A stretch of 56,653 bases of DNA from Blautia caecimuris (GTDB taxonomy: Bacteria; Bacillota; Clostridia; Lachnospirales; Lachnospiraceae): assembly GCF_024622975.1 (NCBI RefSeq), contig NZ_JANJZT010000026.1, positions 1-56,653 of the forward strand, given 5' to 3'. Shown piece by piece: positions 8,341 to 17,698 of the stretch. The notes beneath the pieces were generated by a model. It made no database searches and had not been told where the DNA came from. It saw nothing but the letters and a program-made list of their open reading frames with translations. Position numbers and translations under genes: made by a program. Each line of letters begins with the position of its first letter. Position 1 is the stretch's first letter.

Positions 8341-9527
8341 TTCCTCCGCCCTCCTTTCCTGCAGATAAACACTGTCAGGATCACAGCTCCGGAACTTAAA
8401 AGAATCATGAATACTGCCTCCGGTTGTGAGAAATCTCCTGTTTTTACAGAGGAGACTTTTTGCGCTTTTTTATGACCTGAAGCTTCACTTTTTCCTGAAC
8501 CAGTTTTCTTTTCAGAATTTTCATTTACCGTAAATATCCACCGCACTTCTGCATCCCTCAATGCGTAGGAATTATCCCATTCTGAAGGTATTGAAAGGGA
8601 AAACCTCAGTTTTCCTTTTTCATCAGGAGAAAATTTCCCAAGGGAGTGATTTTTACTAAGTCCGGGAGAATCCAGAGTTCCCTCGTACAGTCTCGTATCA
8701 TCCATATCTACTGTAAGTTTTACTCCCTTCAAAAGCTCTGTCTGGCTTTTGTTCTGTCCTTCCACTGCTGTACGGAATAATATTTCCGCTTCCTGATCCG
8801 TTGTATTGGAAACTGTGACTGTATCCTGAAATTTATCTCCCGGCATGGCAGTTCCCATATTCACAAAAAAGTCACCCGGAACAGACAAAAGTTTATGAGC
8901 CTGTCCGTTAAACTCCACTGACAATTTTGTTTTTTTCTTTCTGCATACAGTTGTACCATTCTCTTCATGAACACAAAGCTGTATCTCCTGATTTCCCCAT
9001 GGCGACATTGCTTTAAAATCCGGATTAAAATTTGCCGCCTGGATTGCCTCTGCCTGAACGGTAATTCCAAGCTGCTGCCCGGTATGCTCCTCCGTCCATG
9101 TTTCCGGAACTGTTACCTCTTTAAAAAGATCTGTACTGTCCTTCCGTTTCAGAATACTTGTATAGTAATAATACTCACCTCTCTGCACCCACTTTTTTGA
9201 CATTCCGGATATATTTTTGTCACTGAATCCCTCCATATTCTCCCTGTCATTTTTGTAAGTGATCCGTGCCCGCACCCAGCAGGGGCTTGCATAATTGGTG
9301 ATTCTGGGAATTTTGGATATAACATCTCCCGGAACTACTGCCTTGGTTCCTGCAAAAGATACCTCTGTACTTCCTTTTTTTTCATATTCCTTCAGTCCGA
9401 TATTAATGTCTCCTGTGGAAATATGATTTTTCACCTTTAAAGTATCTGAAAAATATCCATAAGTACCGGTTCCTCCCAGAAAAGCAGCCGCTGTTAAAAC
9501 CGCCGCTGCTTTAATCAGCTTTTTCAT
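8337..9527 (-). CDS. SipW-dependent TasA-like surface protein with cell-wall sorting signal
   Basis: This 396-residue protein starts at 9527, where an AAGGTGG site precedes MKKLIKAAAVLTAAAFLGG; the frame is open further upstream without support. The signal peptide ends in the GYFSDT pattern typical of SipW substrates (TasA/camelysin-type). After a first beta-rich domain comes the repeated theme of Trp-Val-Gln-Arg and YYYY, shared with the protein of the next gene. The C-terminus has VKTGD (361-365), a hydrophobic helix and the basic tail RKGGRRK, a sortase-type sorting signal variant. It is the only protein of this operon with a visible wall anchor, so it may tether the others. No sortase gene lies in the window. 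Confidence 0.75.
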   Translation of the reverse strand: MKKLIKAAAVLTAAAFLGGTGTYGYFSDTLKVKNHISTGDINIGLKEYEKKGSTEVSFAGTKAVVPGDVISKIPRITNYASPCWVRARITYKNDRENMEGFSDKNISGMSKKWVQRGEYYYYTSILKRKDSTDLFKEVTVPETWTEEHTGQQLGITVQAEAIQAANFNPDFKAMSPWGNQEIQLCVHEENGTTVCRKKKTKLSVEFNGQAHKLLSVPGDFFVNMGTAMPGDKFQDTVTVSNTTDQEAEILFRTAVEGQNKSQTELLKGVKLTVDMDDTRLYEGTLDSPGLSKNHSLGKFSPDEKGKLRFSLSIPSEWDNSYALRDAEVRWIFTVNENSEKKTGSGKSEASGHKKAQKVSSVKTGDFSQPEAVFMILLSSGAVILTVFICRKGGRRK

Positions 9528-9543
9528 CTGCACCACCTTCCTT

Positions 9544-10098
9544 TCAGACCGGAGAGCCATAATATTCCCAGGCCTTTTCATAGTCAGAAAATCCGGCAGA
9601 CTGAACAGACTCCTCGTATACCTGTATTTTAAATTCAGGCAAAAGATCCAGATAAGTATCATCCAGCCTGGAAGAGTCTATAGATACTCCTGTAAACAAA
9701 GGAGCAGTGGTCTCTCCCTCTTTTAAAATATGGCGATAATAATAATACCCGTCATCTCTATGCACCCAGTTATCCGTATCCAGATTCTTCAGAACCACTG
9801 CCTTTCCGATATCATTATTGGAATATCCCAGCGAAATCCGTACAAAACAGTCTACATTAAAGCCCTCTTCCCCTGACGCTGTATTAGATACCCATACCTT
9901 TTTCTTATATTCCGGATTTTTATCAATGGGAGTGGGTGTTATATTGGGAAACTCTTCCTCTATATCTGTTGTATTATGTCCTGCTGCCACTGTATTCTCA
10001 GCTTTGTCAAAAGACGTCAGATATGCTGCAGTTCCCCCGATTCCCAACGCTGCTGCCAGTATCAGTGTCACCCCTGTAATCTTTTTTCTTCCGGTCAT
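9544..10098 (-). CDS. SipW-dependent TasA-like secreted protein
   Basis: The 184-residue product starts with a SipW-type signal peptide (ITGVTLILAAALGIGGTAAY followed by LTSFDKAENT). The mature part has the pattern of short TasA/camelysin-like proteins: a conserved region WVSNTASGEEGFNVDCFVRI, the YYYYRHILKEGETTAPLF motif and a C-terminal QAAG/SAGF-like segment near IQVYEESVQSAGF. Members form extracellular fibres or matrix in Bacillus; that role here is inferred from family only. An AAGGAGG site lies 13 bases before the ATG at 10098. There is no anchor. Sixteen bases separate it from the next gene. Confidence 0.75.
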   Translation of the reverse strand: MTGRKKITGVTLILAAALGIGGTAAYLTSFDKAENTVAAGHNTTDIEEEFPNITPTPIDKNPEYKKKVWVSNTASGEEGFNVDCFVRISLGYSNNDIGKAVVLKNLDTDNWVHRDDGYYYYRHILKEGETTAPLFTGVSIDSSRLDDTYLDLLPEFKIQVYEESVQSAGFSDYEKAWEYYGSPV

Positions 10099-10131
10099 TT
10101 CTCACATCTGGCCTCCTTTTTGTCATAACGG

Positions 10132-10782
10132 TCATGTTGTCACCTGACCTTCCTGCTCTTTATTCTGATTTACATATTTTTTATAGGCTTCTTTTGCCTG
10201 TTCCGGAATACTGTCTTTATCTCCTCCTGTATAGGAGCTCTGAATGGCATAGGCTCTTACAGGAATACTGATCTGCTGTGTGTCCAGCTGTCCTTCAATA
10301 ATATTCAGGAATTTCACCATGTCAAACAACGGCTCCGTGGTCTGCTCCGGTTTCAATATTTTATCGTATGCATATACATAAACAGCTGCCGTTTCTTTTT
10401 TCTTTTTGTCGATCAGGGACCAGTTTTCCTTTGCTGTAAAGGTAAACAGTTCCTGCATTTTTTTATTCAGCCGGTTGCCCTCCTCATCCGCTGCCATCAC
10501 ATCTGCCATAGGAACTGTTACTTCCATATACACAAATGCATCATTGACTCCCGTGTTTTGGATTTGAGGATCCTTTTCTATTTCTTTTCCCGGTTCGATC
10601 TTCGTATGTTCTTCCTGTTTCCATCCCGGCTCTTCCAGTTCAATTTCTACTTTTCCTACTGTAAACTGATTATCAGCTTTGTCATAATCTGTCAGATACG
10701 CAGAAACACCCCCAAGAACAGCCAGACACAAAGCACCTGTTAAAAATATCGCTTTACTTTTATTTCTTACTGATTTTTTCAT
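10132..10782 (-). CDS. SipW-dependent TasA-like secreted protein
   Basis: A 216-residue secreted protein with signal peptide (SKAIFLTGALCLAVLGGVSA followed by YLTDYDKADNQ), the same cleavage context as its neighbour. The sequence continues FTVGKVEIELEEPGW, a pattern common in TasA-like proteins, with KDPQIQNTGVNDAFVYMEV and a C-terminal lysine/glutamate-rich tail without anchor. The start at 10782 lies inside the 3' end of sipW (23-base overlap), so translation is probably coupled. The only good ribosome site, GAAAGGAG, is about 31 bases upstream, so the start is less certain than in neighbouring genes. It is the first putative SipW substrate of the operon and perhaps the major one. Confidence 0.75.
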   Translation of the reverse strand: MKKSVRNKSKAIFLTGALCLAVLGGVSAYLTDYDKADNQFTVGKVEIELEEPGWKQEEHTKIEPGKEIEKDPQIQNTGVNDAFVYMEVTVPMADVMAADEEGNRLNKKMQELFTFTAKENWSLIDKKKKETAAVYVYAYDKILKPEQTTEPLFDMVKFLNIIEGQLDTQQISIPVRAYAIQSSYTGGDKDSIPEQAKEAYKKYVNQNKEQEGQVTT

Positions 10783-11257
10783 ATTTTCTGTCTGTGCAGA
10801 ACTGCCTGCACACTCCTTTCCATTGCATTCCAAGAAAAAACAATTCCTGTATGAGCATAAGACTGATAAGACCAAATACGGGTTTGCTCTTCAAAAATGC
10901 TGCCACATATCCCAAAACCGGAATAAAAAATACCACAGTTCCAACAATCTGTTCCTGCATAACAGGAGCCGCATCCTCACCTTCATTGGCATCGCCTCTG
11001 GTAATATAAGCAGAATCCCTCTTATCAGTAACCCTGTGTGTGACCAGCATATCATCCATACGATACGTAATAATATCTCCGATCCCCGGCATGGTCTTTT
11101 TTGTGTCTGTAAAAATAATTCCACCGGTTTTCAGCGCCGGTTCCATGGAACCGGATAATACTACGTTCACAGAAAATCTTTTAAAAGCAGCAAGAATCAA
11201 AAATACTCCGGCAATAGCTGCAAGCAGGATTCTTCCCGCATACTCTCTCTTTTTCAT
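10760..11257 (-). CDS. sipW: Signal peptidase I, SipW/ER type
   Basis: SipW-type peptidases cleave the signal peptides of TasA-like matrix proteins. The 165-residue protein has one N-terminal helix (about 8-25), the SGSMEP motif with the catalytic serine (Ser37), and VTHRV with His74. The use of histidine rather than lysine as second catalytic residue identifies the ER-type (SipW) subclass. ITRGDANE matches conserved box E, and two more helices follow near residues 107-122 and 126-145. It is placed directly before three putative substrates, which strongly supports its role. The gene is preceded by a leader of about 415 nt with a terminator 29 bases before the ATG. Confidence 0.9.
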   Translation of the reverse strand: MKKREYAGRILLAAIAGVFLILAAFKRFSVNVVLSGSMEPALKTGGIIFTDTKKTMPGIGDIITYRMDDMLVTHRVTDKRDSAYITRGDANEGEDAAPVMQEQIVGTVVFFIPVLGYVAAFLKSKPVFGLISLMLIQELFFLGMQWKGVCRQFCTDRKYEKISKK

Positions 11258-11285
11258 ATGCTCATCCTTTCCTGTCTGATCAAAT

Positions 11286-11316
11286 AAAAACAGCTCCGCT
11301 TTCTTTTGGCGGAGCT
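11286..11316 (-). terminator. Attenuator-like terminator before sipW
   Basis: A perfect 8-bp stem, AGCTCCGC (11292-11299) with GCGGAGCT (11309-11316), is followed on the minus strand by GTTTTTATT. It lies inside the operon's leader, downstream of the promoter, so part of the transcripts should end here. Confidence 0.8.
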
Positions 11317-11671
11317 CTACCCCGCAGATATTTTTTCATAGATCACGCCCGCTTTCTCCTTCTTTAAAAGAGGTTTGATGAAATGAAATGTTCTGAATTG
11401 AAATTTAAGAATAAAAAAGAATTGAATGACACCTGACGATAAACAGATCATATGCTCTGCTCTGAAGATCCCCTGTAAGGAGAAGGCGGCGTATTCTTTT
11501 ATATAAGACCAAGGAAATATATTTTCCTTAACCTTCGCAATAAATAAAACTGCTGTACGGGAAGAACAAAGGCGTCCCGTTCTGTGTATATCCAAATAAT
11601 CCGTTTATGGAATTTCCCCGATATTCCTTCAGAAGAAGGTGGTGCAGGAAGAAGCTCCTGCTTGTTAAGAT
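11286..11671 (-). promoter_or_regulatory. Structured leader of the sipW operon
   Basis: From the predicted start near 11671 to sipW the RNA is about 415 nt. It holds a hairpin GCAGGA/TTCCTGC (near 11645), a stem ACGGGA/TTCCCGT (11557-11580) and the terminator at 11286-11316. No T-box, GEMM (c-di-GMP-I) or other class I know could be recognised. Two tiny frames overlap the terminator: GTG 11346-11317 (9 codons, after GGAG) and ATG 11339-11280 (19 codons). Attenuation is an inference. Between the promoter and leuD (11707-11950) nothing else is evident. Confidence 0.5.
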
Positions 11672-11677
11672 GATTTT

Positions 11678-11706
11678 ATTCTAGTCCTGCCAATACAAAA
11701 AGTCAA
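11678..11706 (-). promoter_or_regulatory. sipW operon promoter
   Basis: On the minus strand TTGACT (11706-11701), 17 bases, TAGAAT (11683-11678): a near-consensus housekeeping promoter about 415 bases before sipW. Confidence 0.7.
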
Positions 11707-11951
11707 CGAAATTCGTTCGCCAAATTACGCCTGTAAATTATGACATTTTTCTTATTTTGTTCTGTCTGTAAAAACCACATGTTTTTTTAATTGAAATGCC
11801 TGTAAAAATGTGTCCGATTCTTTTGTATTTGCCTGTGTGTACCCATAAAAAGCCTGATCATTTTTGTGTGCATATGCCAGGCTTCATTGTGCCATATTCA
11901 GTCTTTCTCCGTTTACAGAAAACAAAGGATATAGATAAAAGTGATAAAGCC

Positions 11952-11993
11952 AAAAAATCAGCTTCCGAAACCTGTCCCGGATCCGGAAGCTGA
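11952..11993 (-). terminator. leuCD terminator
   Basis: Stem TCAGCTTCCG (11958-11967) with CGGAAGCTGA (11984-11993), then six T on the minus strand, eight bases after the leuD stop. Confidence 0.85.
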
Positions 11994-12000
11994 TATATGT

Positions 12001-12495
12001 TTATTTTTCGGTTTTTGCATTAATATAATTGATCAAACCGCCTGCCTGAATGATATTCTGCATAAATTCAGGAAATGCCTGACCCTGGAACTCTGTTCCT
12101 CTGGTACGGTTATAAATAACGCCTGAGTCAAAGTCCACTTCAACCTGATCGCCATCCTCAATCCCTCTGCTGGCCTCAGGACATTCAATAATAGGAAGCC
12201 CGATATTAATGGCATTACGGTAAAAAATCCTCGCAAAAGTCTCTGCGATCACACAGCTGACTCCTGCCGCCTTAATGGCAATGGGTGCGTGTTCCCTGGA
12301 AGAACCGCAGCCAAAGTTTTTGTCCGCTACAATAATGTCTCCCCTGTTTACCTTATTTACAAATTCCTTATCTATATCCTCCATACAATGTGTTGCCAGT
12401 TCTGCCGGATCTGAGGAATTCAGATAGCGTGCAGGAATGATCACATCTGTATCTACATTATCTCCATATTTAAAAACTCTGCCTTTTGCCTGCAT
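12001..12495 (-). CDS. leuD: 3-isopropylmalate dehydratase small subunit
   Basis: LeuD completes isopropylmalate isomerase with LeuC, converting 2- to 3-isopropylmalate. The 164-residue swivelling-domain protein has [16 protein letters not shown] at the N-terminus and the substrate loop [11 protein letters not shown] in the middle, both hallmarks of the short LeuD found in archaea and Clostridia. It starts 12 bases after leuC with a GGAGG-like site between, so the two are cotranscribed and made together. A terminator follows directly. Confidence 0.95.
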   Translation of the reverse strand: MQAKGRVFKYGDNVDTDVIIPARYLNSSDPAELATHCMEDIDKEFVNKVNRGDIIVADKNFGCGSSREHAPIAIKAAGVSCVIAETFARIFYRNAINIGLPIIECPEASRGIEDGDQVEVDFDSGVIYNRTRGTEFQGQAFPEFMQNIIQAGGLINYINAKTEK

Positions 12496-12507
12496 TCTTC
12501 TTCCTCC

Positions 12508-13776
12508 TTATAATCCCAGTTCTTCCGGCGCTGCAATTTTTCCCATGACTGCGCTTGCAGCAGCCACAGCCGGACTTGCCAGATAAATTTCAGACTCCAC
12601 ATGACCCATACGTCCTACAAAATTTCGGTTTGTAGTAGAAATGCATCTTTCTCCTGCTGCCAGAATACCCATGTATCCTCCAAGACAGGGACCGCAGGTC
12701 GGAGTGCTGACCACTGCACCTGCCTCAATAAAGATCTTCAGAAGTCCCTCTTCCATTGCCTGAAGATAAACAGACTGTGTTGCCGGAATGATAATGCAGC
12801 GCACGCCCTTTTTCACTTTGCGTCCTTTAAGAATCTCTGCTGCTGTTCTGAGATCCTCGATCCTTCCATTGGTACATGATCCGATCACAGCCTGGTCGAT
12901 CACGATCTCCTGGCTGATCTCATTCATTGTTTTTGTATTTTCCGGAAGATGCGGAAAGGCAACCGTAGGTTCCAGCTTACTGAGATCAATGGTATACTCT
13001 GCCTCATACACGGCATCCTCATCCGCCTCATACACTTTATAAGATCTCATGGAATGTTCTTTCATATAAGCTTCCGTCTGGTCATCCACAGGGAAGATAC
13101 CGTTTTTTCCACCTGCCTCAATTGCCATGTTTGCAATGGTAAAACGGTCATCCATGCTGAGATTCTTAATTCCGTCTCCTGTAAACTCCATGGACTTATA
13201 TAAAGCTCCGTCCACGCCGATCATTCCGATAATATGCAGGATCACATCTTTTCCGCTGACCCACTTTTTCGGTTTTCCTGTCAGATTGAATCGAATGGCT
13301 GACGGAACCTTAAACCAGGCTTTGCCTGTGACCATTCCTGCTGCCATATCCGTACTTCCCACACCTGTGGAAAATGCCCCGAGAGCTCCGTAGGTACAGG
13401 TATGGGAATCTGCGCCTATAATCACATCACCAGCTACTGTCAGCCCTTTTTCCGGAAGAAGCGCATGTTCAATTCCCATTTCTCCTACGTCAAAATAATT
13501 GCTGATCTCATGCCTGCAGGCAAACTCTCTTACACATTTACAGTGCTCTGCTGATTTAATATCCTTGTTTGGGATAAAATGATCCATAACAAGGGCGATT
13601 TTATCTTTGTGGAACACGGTATCCGCTTTCATTTTATCCATTTCATGAATCGCCACCGGAGATGTGATATCATTTCCAAGAACCAGATCCAGTTCCGCCT
13701 CTATCAGCTGTCCGGCCTCCACATGATCCAGCCCTGCATGGGCAGCCAGAATCTTCTGTGTCATTGTCATTCCCAT
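12508..13776 (-). CDS. leuC: 3-isopropylmalate dehydratase large subunit
   Basis: This is the aconitase-family catalytic subunit with a [4Fe-4S] cluster. The three cluster cysteines are visible in IGSCTNGR (one) and [10 protein letters not shown] (two). The 422-residue length fits the clostridial/archaeal LeuC type that pairs with a 164-residue LeuD. ATG at 13776 follows GGGAGG by nine bases; a second ATG two codons in is possible. It is transcribed divergently from the LysR-type gene at 13931, the likely regulator, and no leader terminator or T-box is visible in the 154-base spacer. Confidence 0.95.
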   Translation of the reverse strand: MGMTMTQKILAAHAGLDHVEAGQLIEAELDLVLGNDITSPVAIHEMDKMKADTVFHKDKIALVMDHFIPNKDIKSAEHCKCVREFACRHEISNYFDVGEMGIEHALLPEKGLTVAGDVIIGADSHTCTYGALGAFSTGVGSTDMAAGMVTGKAWFKVPSAIRFNLTGKPKKWVSGKDVILHIIGMIGVDGALYKSMEFTGDGIKNLSMDDRFTIANMAIEAGGKNGIFPVDDQTEAYMKEHSMRSYKVYEADEDAVYEAEYTIDLSKLEPTVAFPHLPENTKTMNEISQEIVIDQAVIGSCTNGRIEDLRTAAEILKGRKVKKGVRCIIIPATQSVYLQAMEEGLLKIFIEAGAVVSTPTCGPCLGGYMGILAAGERCISTTNRNFVGRMGHVESEIYLASPAVAAASAVMGKIAAPEELGL

Positions 13777-13930
13777 AATCTATGTCCTCCCTGTAAATTC
13801 ATACAGCCGTTTTATAAAAACTGCAGATAATTTTCTTTTTATGATGTTATTTTATCACAGGCTCTGATATAATACTAATACATATTATTCATACTTATTA
13901 TGTTTTACAGTTATATTAAGGAGGCTAATT

Positions 13931-14809
13931 ATGCAGGAAAATTTATCCCTTTATCATATTTTCTATGTTACAGGAAAAACAGGCAGTATTTCCAGAGCCG
14001 CAAAAGAACTGTACATCAGCCAGCCCGCTGTAAGCCGTGCTGTACAGAAGCTTGAACACAACCTTAACACCTTGCTTTTTAAAAGAAACTCCAGAGGAGT
14101 TGCCCTTACCCCTGACGGAAAAATTCTTTTTGAAAAAATACAGGCAGCCTTTGAGCTTGTCGATGAAGGAGAACGTGCCATCCTTCATAACGGTTCCAGA
14201 AACGTTCCGCAGCTCCGTATCGGAACCAGTACCACGCTCTGCCGATATGTTCTTCTTCCCCGGCTGAAGCCCTATATCCTGTCTCATCCCCAGGTGCGGA
14301 TCAGCATTTCCTGCCAGTCCACTTATCAGACTCTGGAACTTCTTGATGAAGAAAAAATTGACATAGGGCTGATTGGCAGACCCCATAATCTTCAGGGATA
14401 TTATTTCCGCCCGGTTATGACAGTCAGCGATACCTTCGTTTCTACCACACAGTATTTAAAAAACCTGCAGGAACTCTATCCTGGGGAGCCTCTTTTTCAC
14501 AATGCAGTATTTATGATGCTTGACGAAGAAAATATTTCCCGTCAGACCATAAATGCAAGAATGAGGGAGCACCATATGGAACCGGCCCATATTCTGGAGG
14601 TTTCCACTATGGATCTTCTGATACAGTTTGCGGAAACAGGACTGGGAATTGCAGGCGTTGTCCGTCAGTTTGTGGAACCGGAGCTGAAAAACGGCGTTCT
14701 TTGCGAGATCCCTCTGGATTTTGATTTTCCGGATCGGGAAATCGGATTTGTGTGCAAAAAAAAAGACAGAGGACTTCCCCTGCTCCAATACTTTTTCCCG
14801 GATATTTAA
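13931..14809 (+). CDS. LysR-family transcriptional regulator
   Basis: A 292-residue LysR protein. The N-terminal winged helix-turn-helix (about 5-62) contains TGSISRAAKELYISQPAVSR, and the rest is the periplasmic-binding-like effector domain (about 90-290) with LRIGTSTTLCRYVLLPRL. Such proteins bind DNA as tetramers and answer to a pathway intermediate. The head-to-head arrangement with leuC suggests control of leuCD, perhaps by 2-isopropylmalate, but the ligand is not shown by the sequence. AAGGAGG lies seven bases before the ATG. An AT-rich stretch with TACTAATACATATTATTCAT near 13877 is a candidate operator region, not proven. Confidence 0.85.
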   Translation: MQENLSLYHIFYVTGKTGSISRAAKELYISQPAVSRAVQKLEHNLNTLLFKRNSRGVALTPDGKILFEKIQAAFELVDEGERAILHNGSRNVPQLRIGTSTTLCRYVLLPRLKPYILSHPQVRISISCQSTYQTLELLDEEKIDIGLIGRPHNLQGYYFRPVMTVSDTFVSTTQYLKNLQELYPGEPLFHNAVFMMLDEENISRQTINARMREHHMEPAHILEVSTMDLLIQFAETGLGIAGVVRQFVEPELKNGVLCEIPLDFDFPDREIGFVCKKKDRGLPLLQYFFPDI

Positions 14810-14839
14810 AAAGGACAGGAAACTTCTCGTTTCCTGTCC
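14808..14839 (-). terminator. ilvC terminator
   Basis: Perfect 11-bp stem GGACAGGAAAC/GTTTCCTGTCC (14813-14823 and 14829-14839) followed by five T on the minus strand. It also overlaps the end of the LysR gene and may act for both strands, but the plus side has no T run. Confidence 0.8.
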
Positions 14840-14854
14840 ACTGATGTACTGATT

Positions 14855-15886
<1,032 letters not shown>

Positions 15887-15953
15887 CTAAGTTTTTATAA
15901 ATTTTTTCATAATATATCGTCAAGGGATTCCCCTCAGCAATCCGGCTGAAAAA

Positions 15954-16451
15954 TCAGAAAAATCTTACATCTGCCGCTCCTCTGGAAAGTCCTGTGATCC
16001 CTGTTCTGGCAAGTTCCAGAATCTCATAGTCTTCCAGAAGATCCACGAACGCCCCCAGCTTACTTTTACTTCCGGTAAGCTCGATCACAAGGGAATCTTT
16101 TCCCACATCGATCACATTGGCGCGAAAAATATTGGCAATAGATATAATTCCTTCTCTCTGCTCCGGTTTCGCTGCAACCTTTACCAGAACCAGCTCTCTG
16201 CTGACACTGTTATCCGGCTCCAGTACCTTGATATCTCTTACATCTACCAGCTTTGCAAGCTGTTTTGTAATCTGCTCCAAAATCAGCGCATCTCCACTGC
16301 ATACAACTGTCATTCTGGAAAAACGCTCATCTGCCGTAACACCAACGGAAAGACTGTCAATGTTATAACCTCTCCGGCTGAAAAGTCCTGAAATACGACT
16401 GAGCACACCTGCGGTATTATCTACTAACAGGGACAAAATTCTCTTTTGCAT
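15954..16451 (-). CDS. ilvH: Acetolactate synthase small (regulatory) subunit
   Basis: The 165-residue protein has an N-terminal ACT domain (about 3-75) with LSLLVDNTAGVLSRISGLFS and RRGYNIDSLSVG, the valine-binding surface, and a C-terminal dimer domain ending in the typical ITGLSRG segment. It confers valine feedback on, and activates, the catalytic subunit IlvB. The catalytic gene usually stands directly upstream, but here it does not: a phosphatase gene does. IlvB must be encoded elsewhere. A GGTG-like site precedes the ATG. Confidence 0.93.
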   Translation of the reverse strand: MQKRILSLLVDNTAGVLSRISGLFSRRGYNIDSLSVGVTADERFSRMTVVCSGDALILEQITKQLAKLVDVRDIKVLEPDNSVSRELVLVKVAAKPEQREGIISIANIFRANVIDVGKDSLVIELTGSKSKLGAFVDLLEDYEILELARTGITGLSRGAADVRFF

Positions 16452-16517
16452 AACACACCTGCTTTCACCACTTTAGTCCTGTAAACCTTTACTTCATAAA
16501 AACTCTGCATGGATATC

Positions 16518-16545
16518 ATTATAACAAGATTCAATCATTTGTCAA
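16518..16545 (-). promoter_or_regulatory. ilvHC promoter
   Basis: Minus strand TTGACA (16545-16540), 16 bases, TATAAT (16523-16518): both boxes perfect. The leader is only about 60 nt and shows no attenuator or T-box. Confidence 0.8.
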
Positions 16546-16560
16546 TGTAAAAATGTATGT

Positions 16561-17613
16561 TTATACAAGATATTTATTTTTCAGGGTTTCAATTGCCTTA
16601 GGAGTCAGATAAAGCGCTTTTTTCAGAAAATGTTCCACAGAACCGAAATCCTTTTCAATTGTGTCAAAAACTGTGTCCAGATATTCCCCTTTGACCTTAT
16701 AAAGAATCCGCACTTTGTCCATTACCTTACTGTCTACAATGGTTTTTGTTTCCAGATAACGGACCATATGCTGCATCTCCTCTTCCAGATAAAGATTTGT
16801 TTTCATAAAATCCTCACGGATGGTTTTTCTGGGAACCCCAAGAGCGCAGAGAAGCAGGGCGGTACCAATCCCCGCCCGGTCTTTTCCTGCACTGCAGTGC
16901 CACAGAACAGCGCCCTTCTCATGGTTCAGAAGGATATCCATAAAACGAGCATACTGCTTCACTGAATACTCGTCCCTGACAAAGCTGCGGTACTGATTAT
17001 GTAAAAAATCATCGGGAAGCTGACCGGCTTCTGTAATCAGCTCCAGGAAACTTCCTGTCTGGGAAATCCCGGCCGTCTCTTCATCCACAATAGGAATCTC
17101 ATGATAACGCACTCCCTCGATCACAGTATCCGGTTTTTCCAGGATCTCTTTCTGGGTTCTGAAATCAATCACTTCCGTAAGATGATATTCTTCTGTGAGG
17201 ACATCCTGGTCTGTCAGAGAAATATGATAAAGACTGCCGCTTCTTAAAAGACGTCTGGGAAGAATATGTCTTCCGTCCTCTGTCATCAGCGCTCCCAGGT
17301 CTCTGGTATTCGGAAGACTCTGCAGGTGGATCCTGCCTCCTTTCGGAAAGCCCACCACAATGTCAGGATTCAGCGCTTTCAGAAGCTGTACACAGTCTCT
17401 TACTTCCCTGTCTGTCATATCAAATTTATAGCGTTTGCGTCTTCTGGTCACAACCACCAGATAACTGGTGCTGATCTGTTTCTGAGCGCCGCCTTCCACT
17501 CCTTCCTGTCTTTTATAAACCCACAGGATATCCCTGCATGGAAGATAGTTCATCATCATATGTCTGGCAAAGACCAGGTTTCCATCTTCAATCCTTATTT
17601 TCCCATATTTCAT
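16561..17613 (-). CDS. Tyrosine/dual-specificity protein phosphatase
   Basis: A 350-residue cytoplasmic protein. The C-terminal two thirds are a bacterial tyrosine phosphatase (Y_phosphatase3 type): PNTRDLGAL opens the domain and WHCSAGKDRAG is the P-loop with catalytic cysteine and arginine. The first 100 residues (IRIEDGNLVFARHMMMNY and a basic RRRKRYKF segment) form an extra domain that I cannot name. The start at 17613 is chosen because GGGGGGATC lies just before; the frame is open ten codons further. Substrates may be phosphotyrosine proteins or phosphoinositides; the sequence does not decide. No partner kinase is nearby. Confidence 0.8.
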   Translation of the reverse strand: MKYGKIRIEDGNLVFARHMMMNYLPCRDILWVYKRQEGVEGGAQKQISTSYLVVVTRRRKRYKFDMTDREVRDCVQLLKALNPDIVVGFPKGGRIHLQSLPNTRDLGALMTEDGRHILPRRLLRSGSLYHISLTDQDVLTEEYHLTEVIDFRTQKEILEKPDTVIEGVRYHEIPIVDEETAGISQTGSFLELITEAGQLPDDFLHNQYRSFVRDEYSVKQYARFMDILLNHEKGAVLWHCSAGKDRAGIGTALLLCALGVPRKTIREDFMKTNLYLEEEMQHMVRYLETKTIVDSKVMDKVRILYKVKGEYLDTVFDTIEKDFGSVEHFLKKALYLTPKAIETLKNKYLV

Positions 17614-17698
17614 AATGATCCCCCCATTGCAGATTTCCGCCATGTTTTTCCATTGGCTTTTTCTCTCTTTCTCTTATTCCCTGTGATCTGTCGCAGGT

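Noticed and set aside
7847..8368. Serine-rich ORF of 173 residues on the plus strand
   Set aside because: It is the antisense frame of the Glu-rich stretch of the adhesin (Glu codons read as Ser/Phe), without ribosome site.
11317..11595. 92-residue ORF in the sipW leader as a normal gene
   Set aside because: Its upstream part has no ribosome site and a composition unlike a protein; only the last nine codons, after GGAG, are considered as a possible leader peptide.
11258..11671. c-di-GMP (GEMM) riboswitch before sipW
   Set aside because: GGGACGC occurs near 11575, but the other conserved GEMM parts could not be found around it.
14037..14386. Additional ORFs within the LysR gene
   Set aside because: All overlap the LysR frame on either strand and show no independent start signals.
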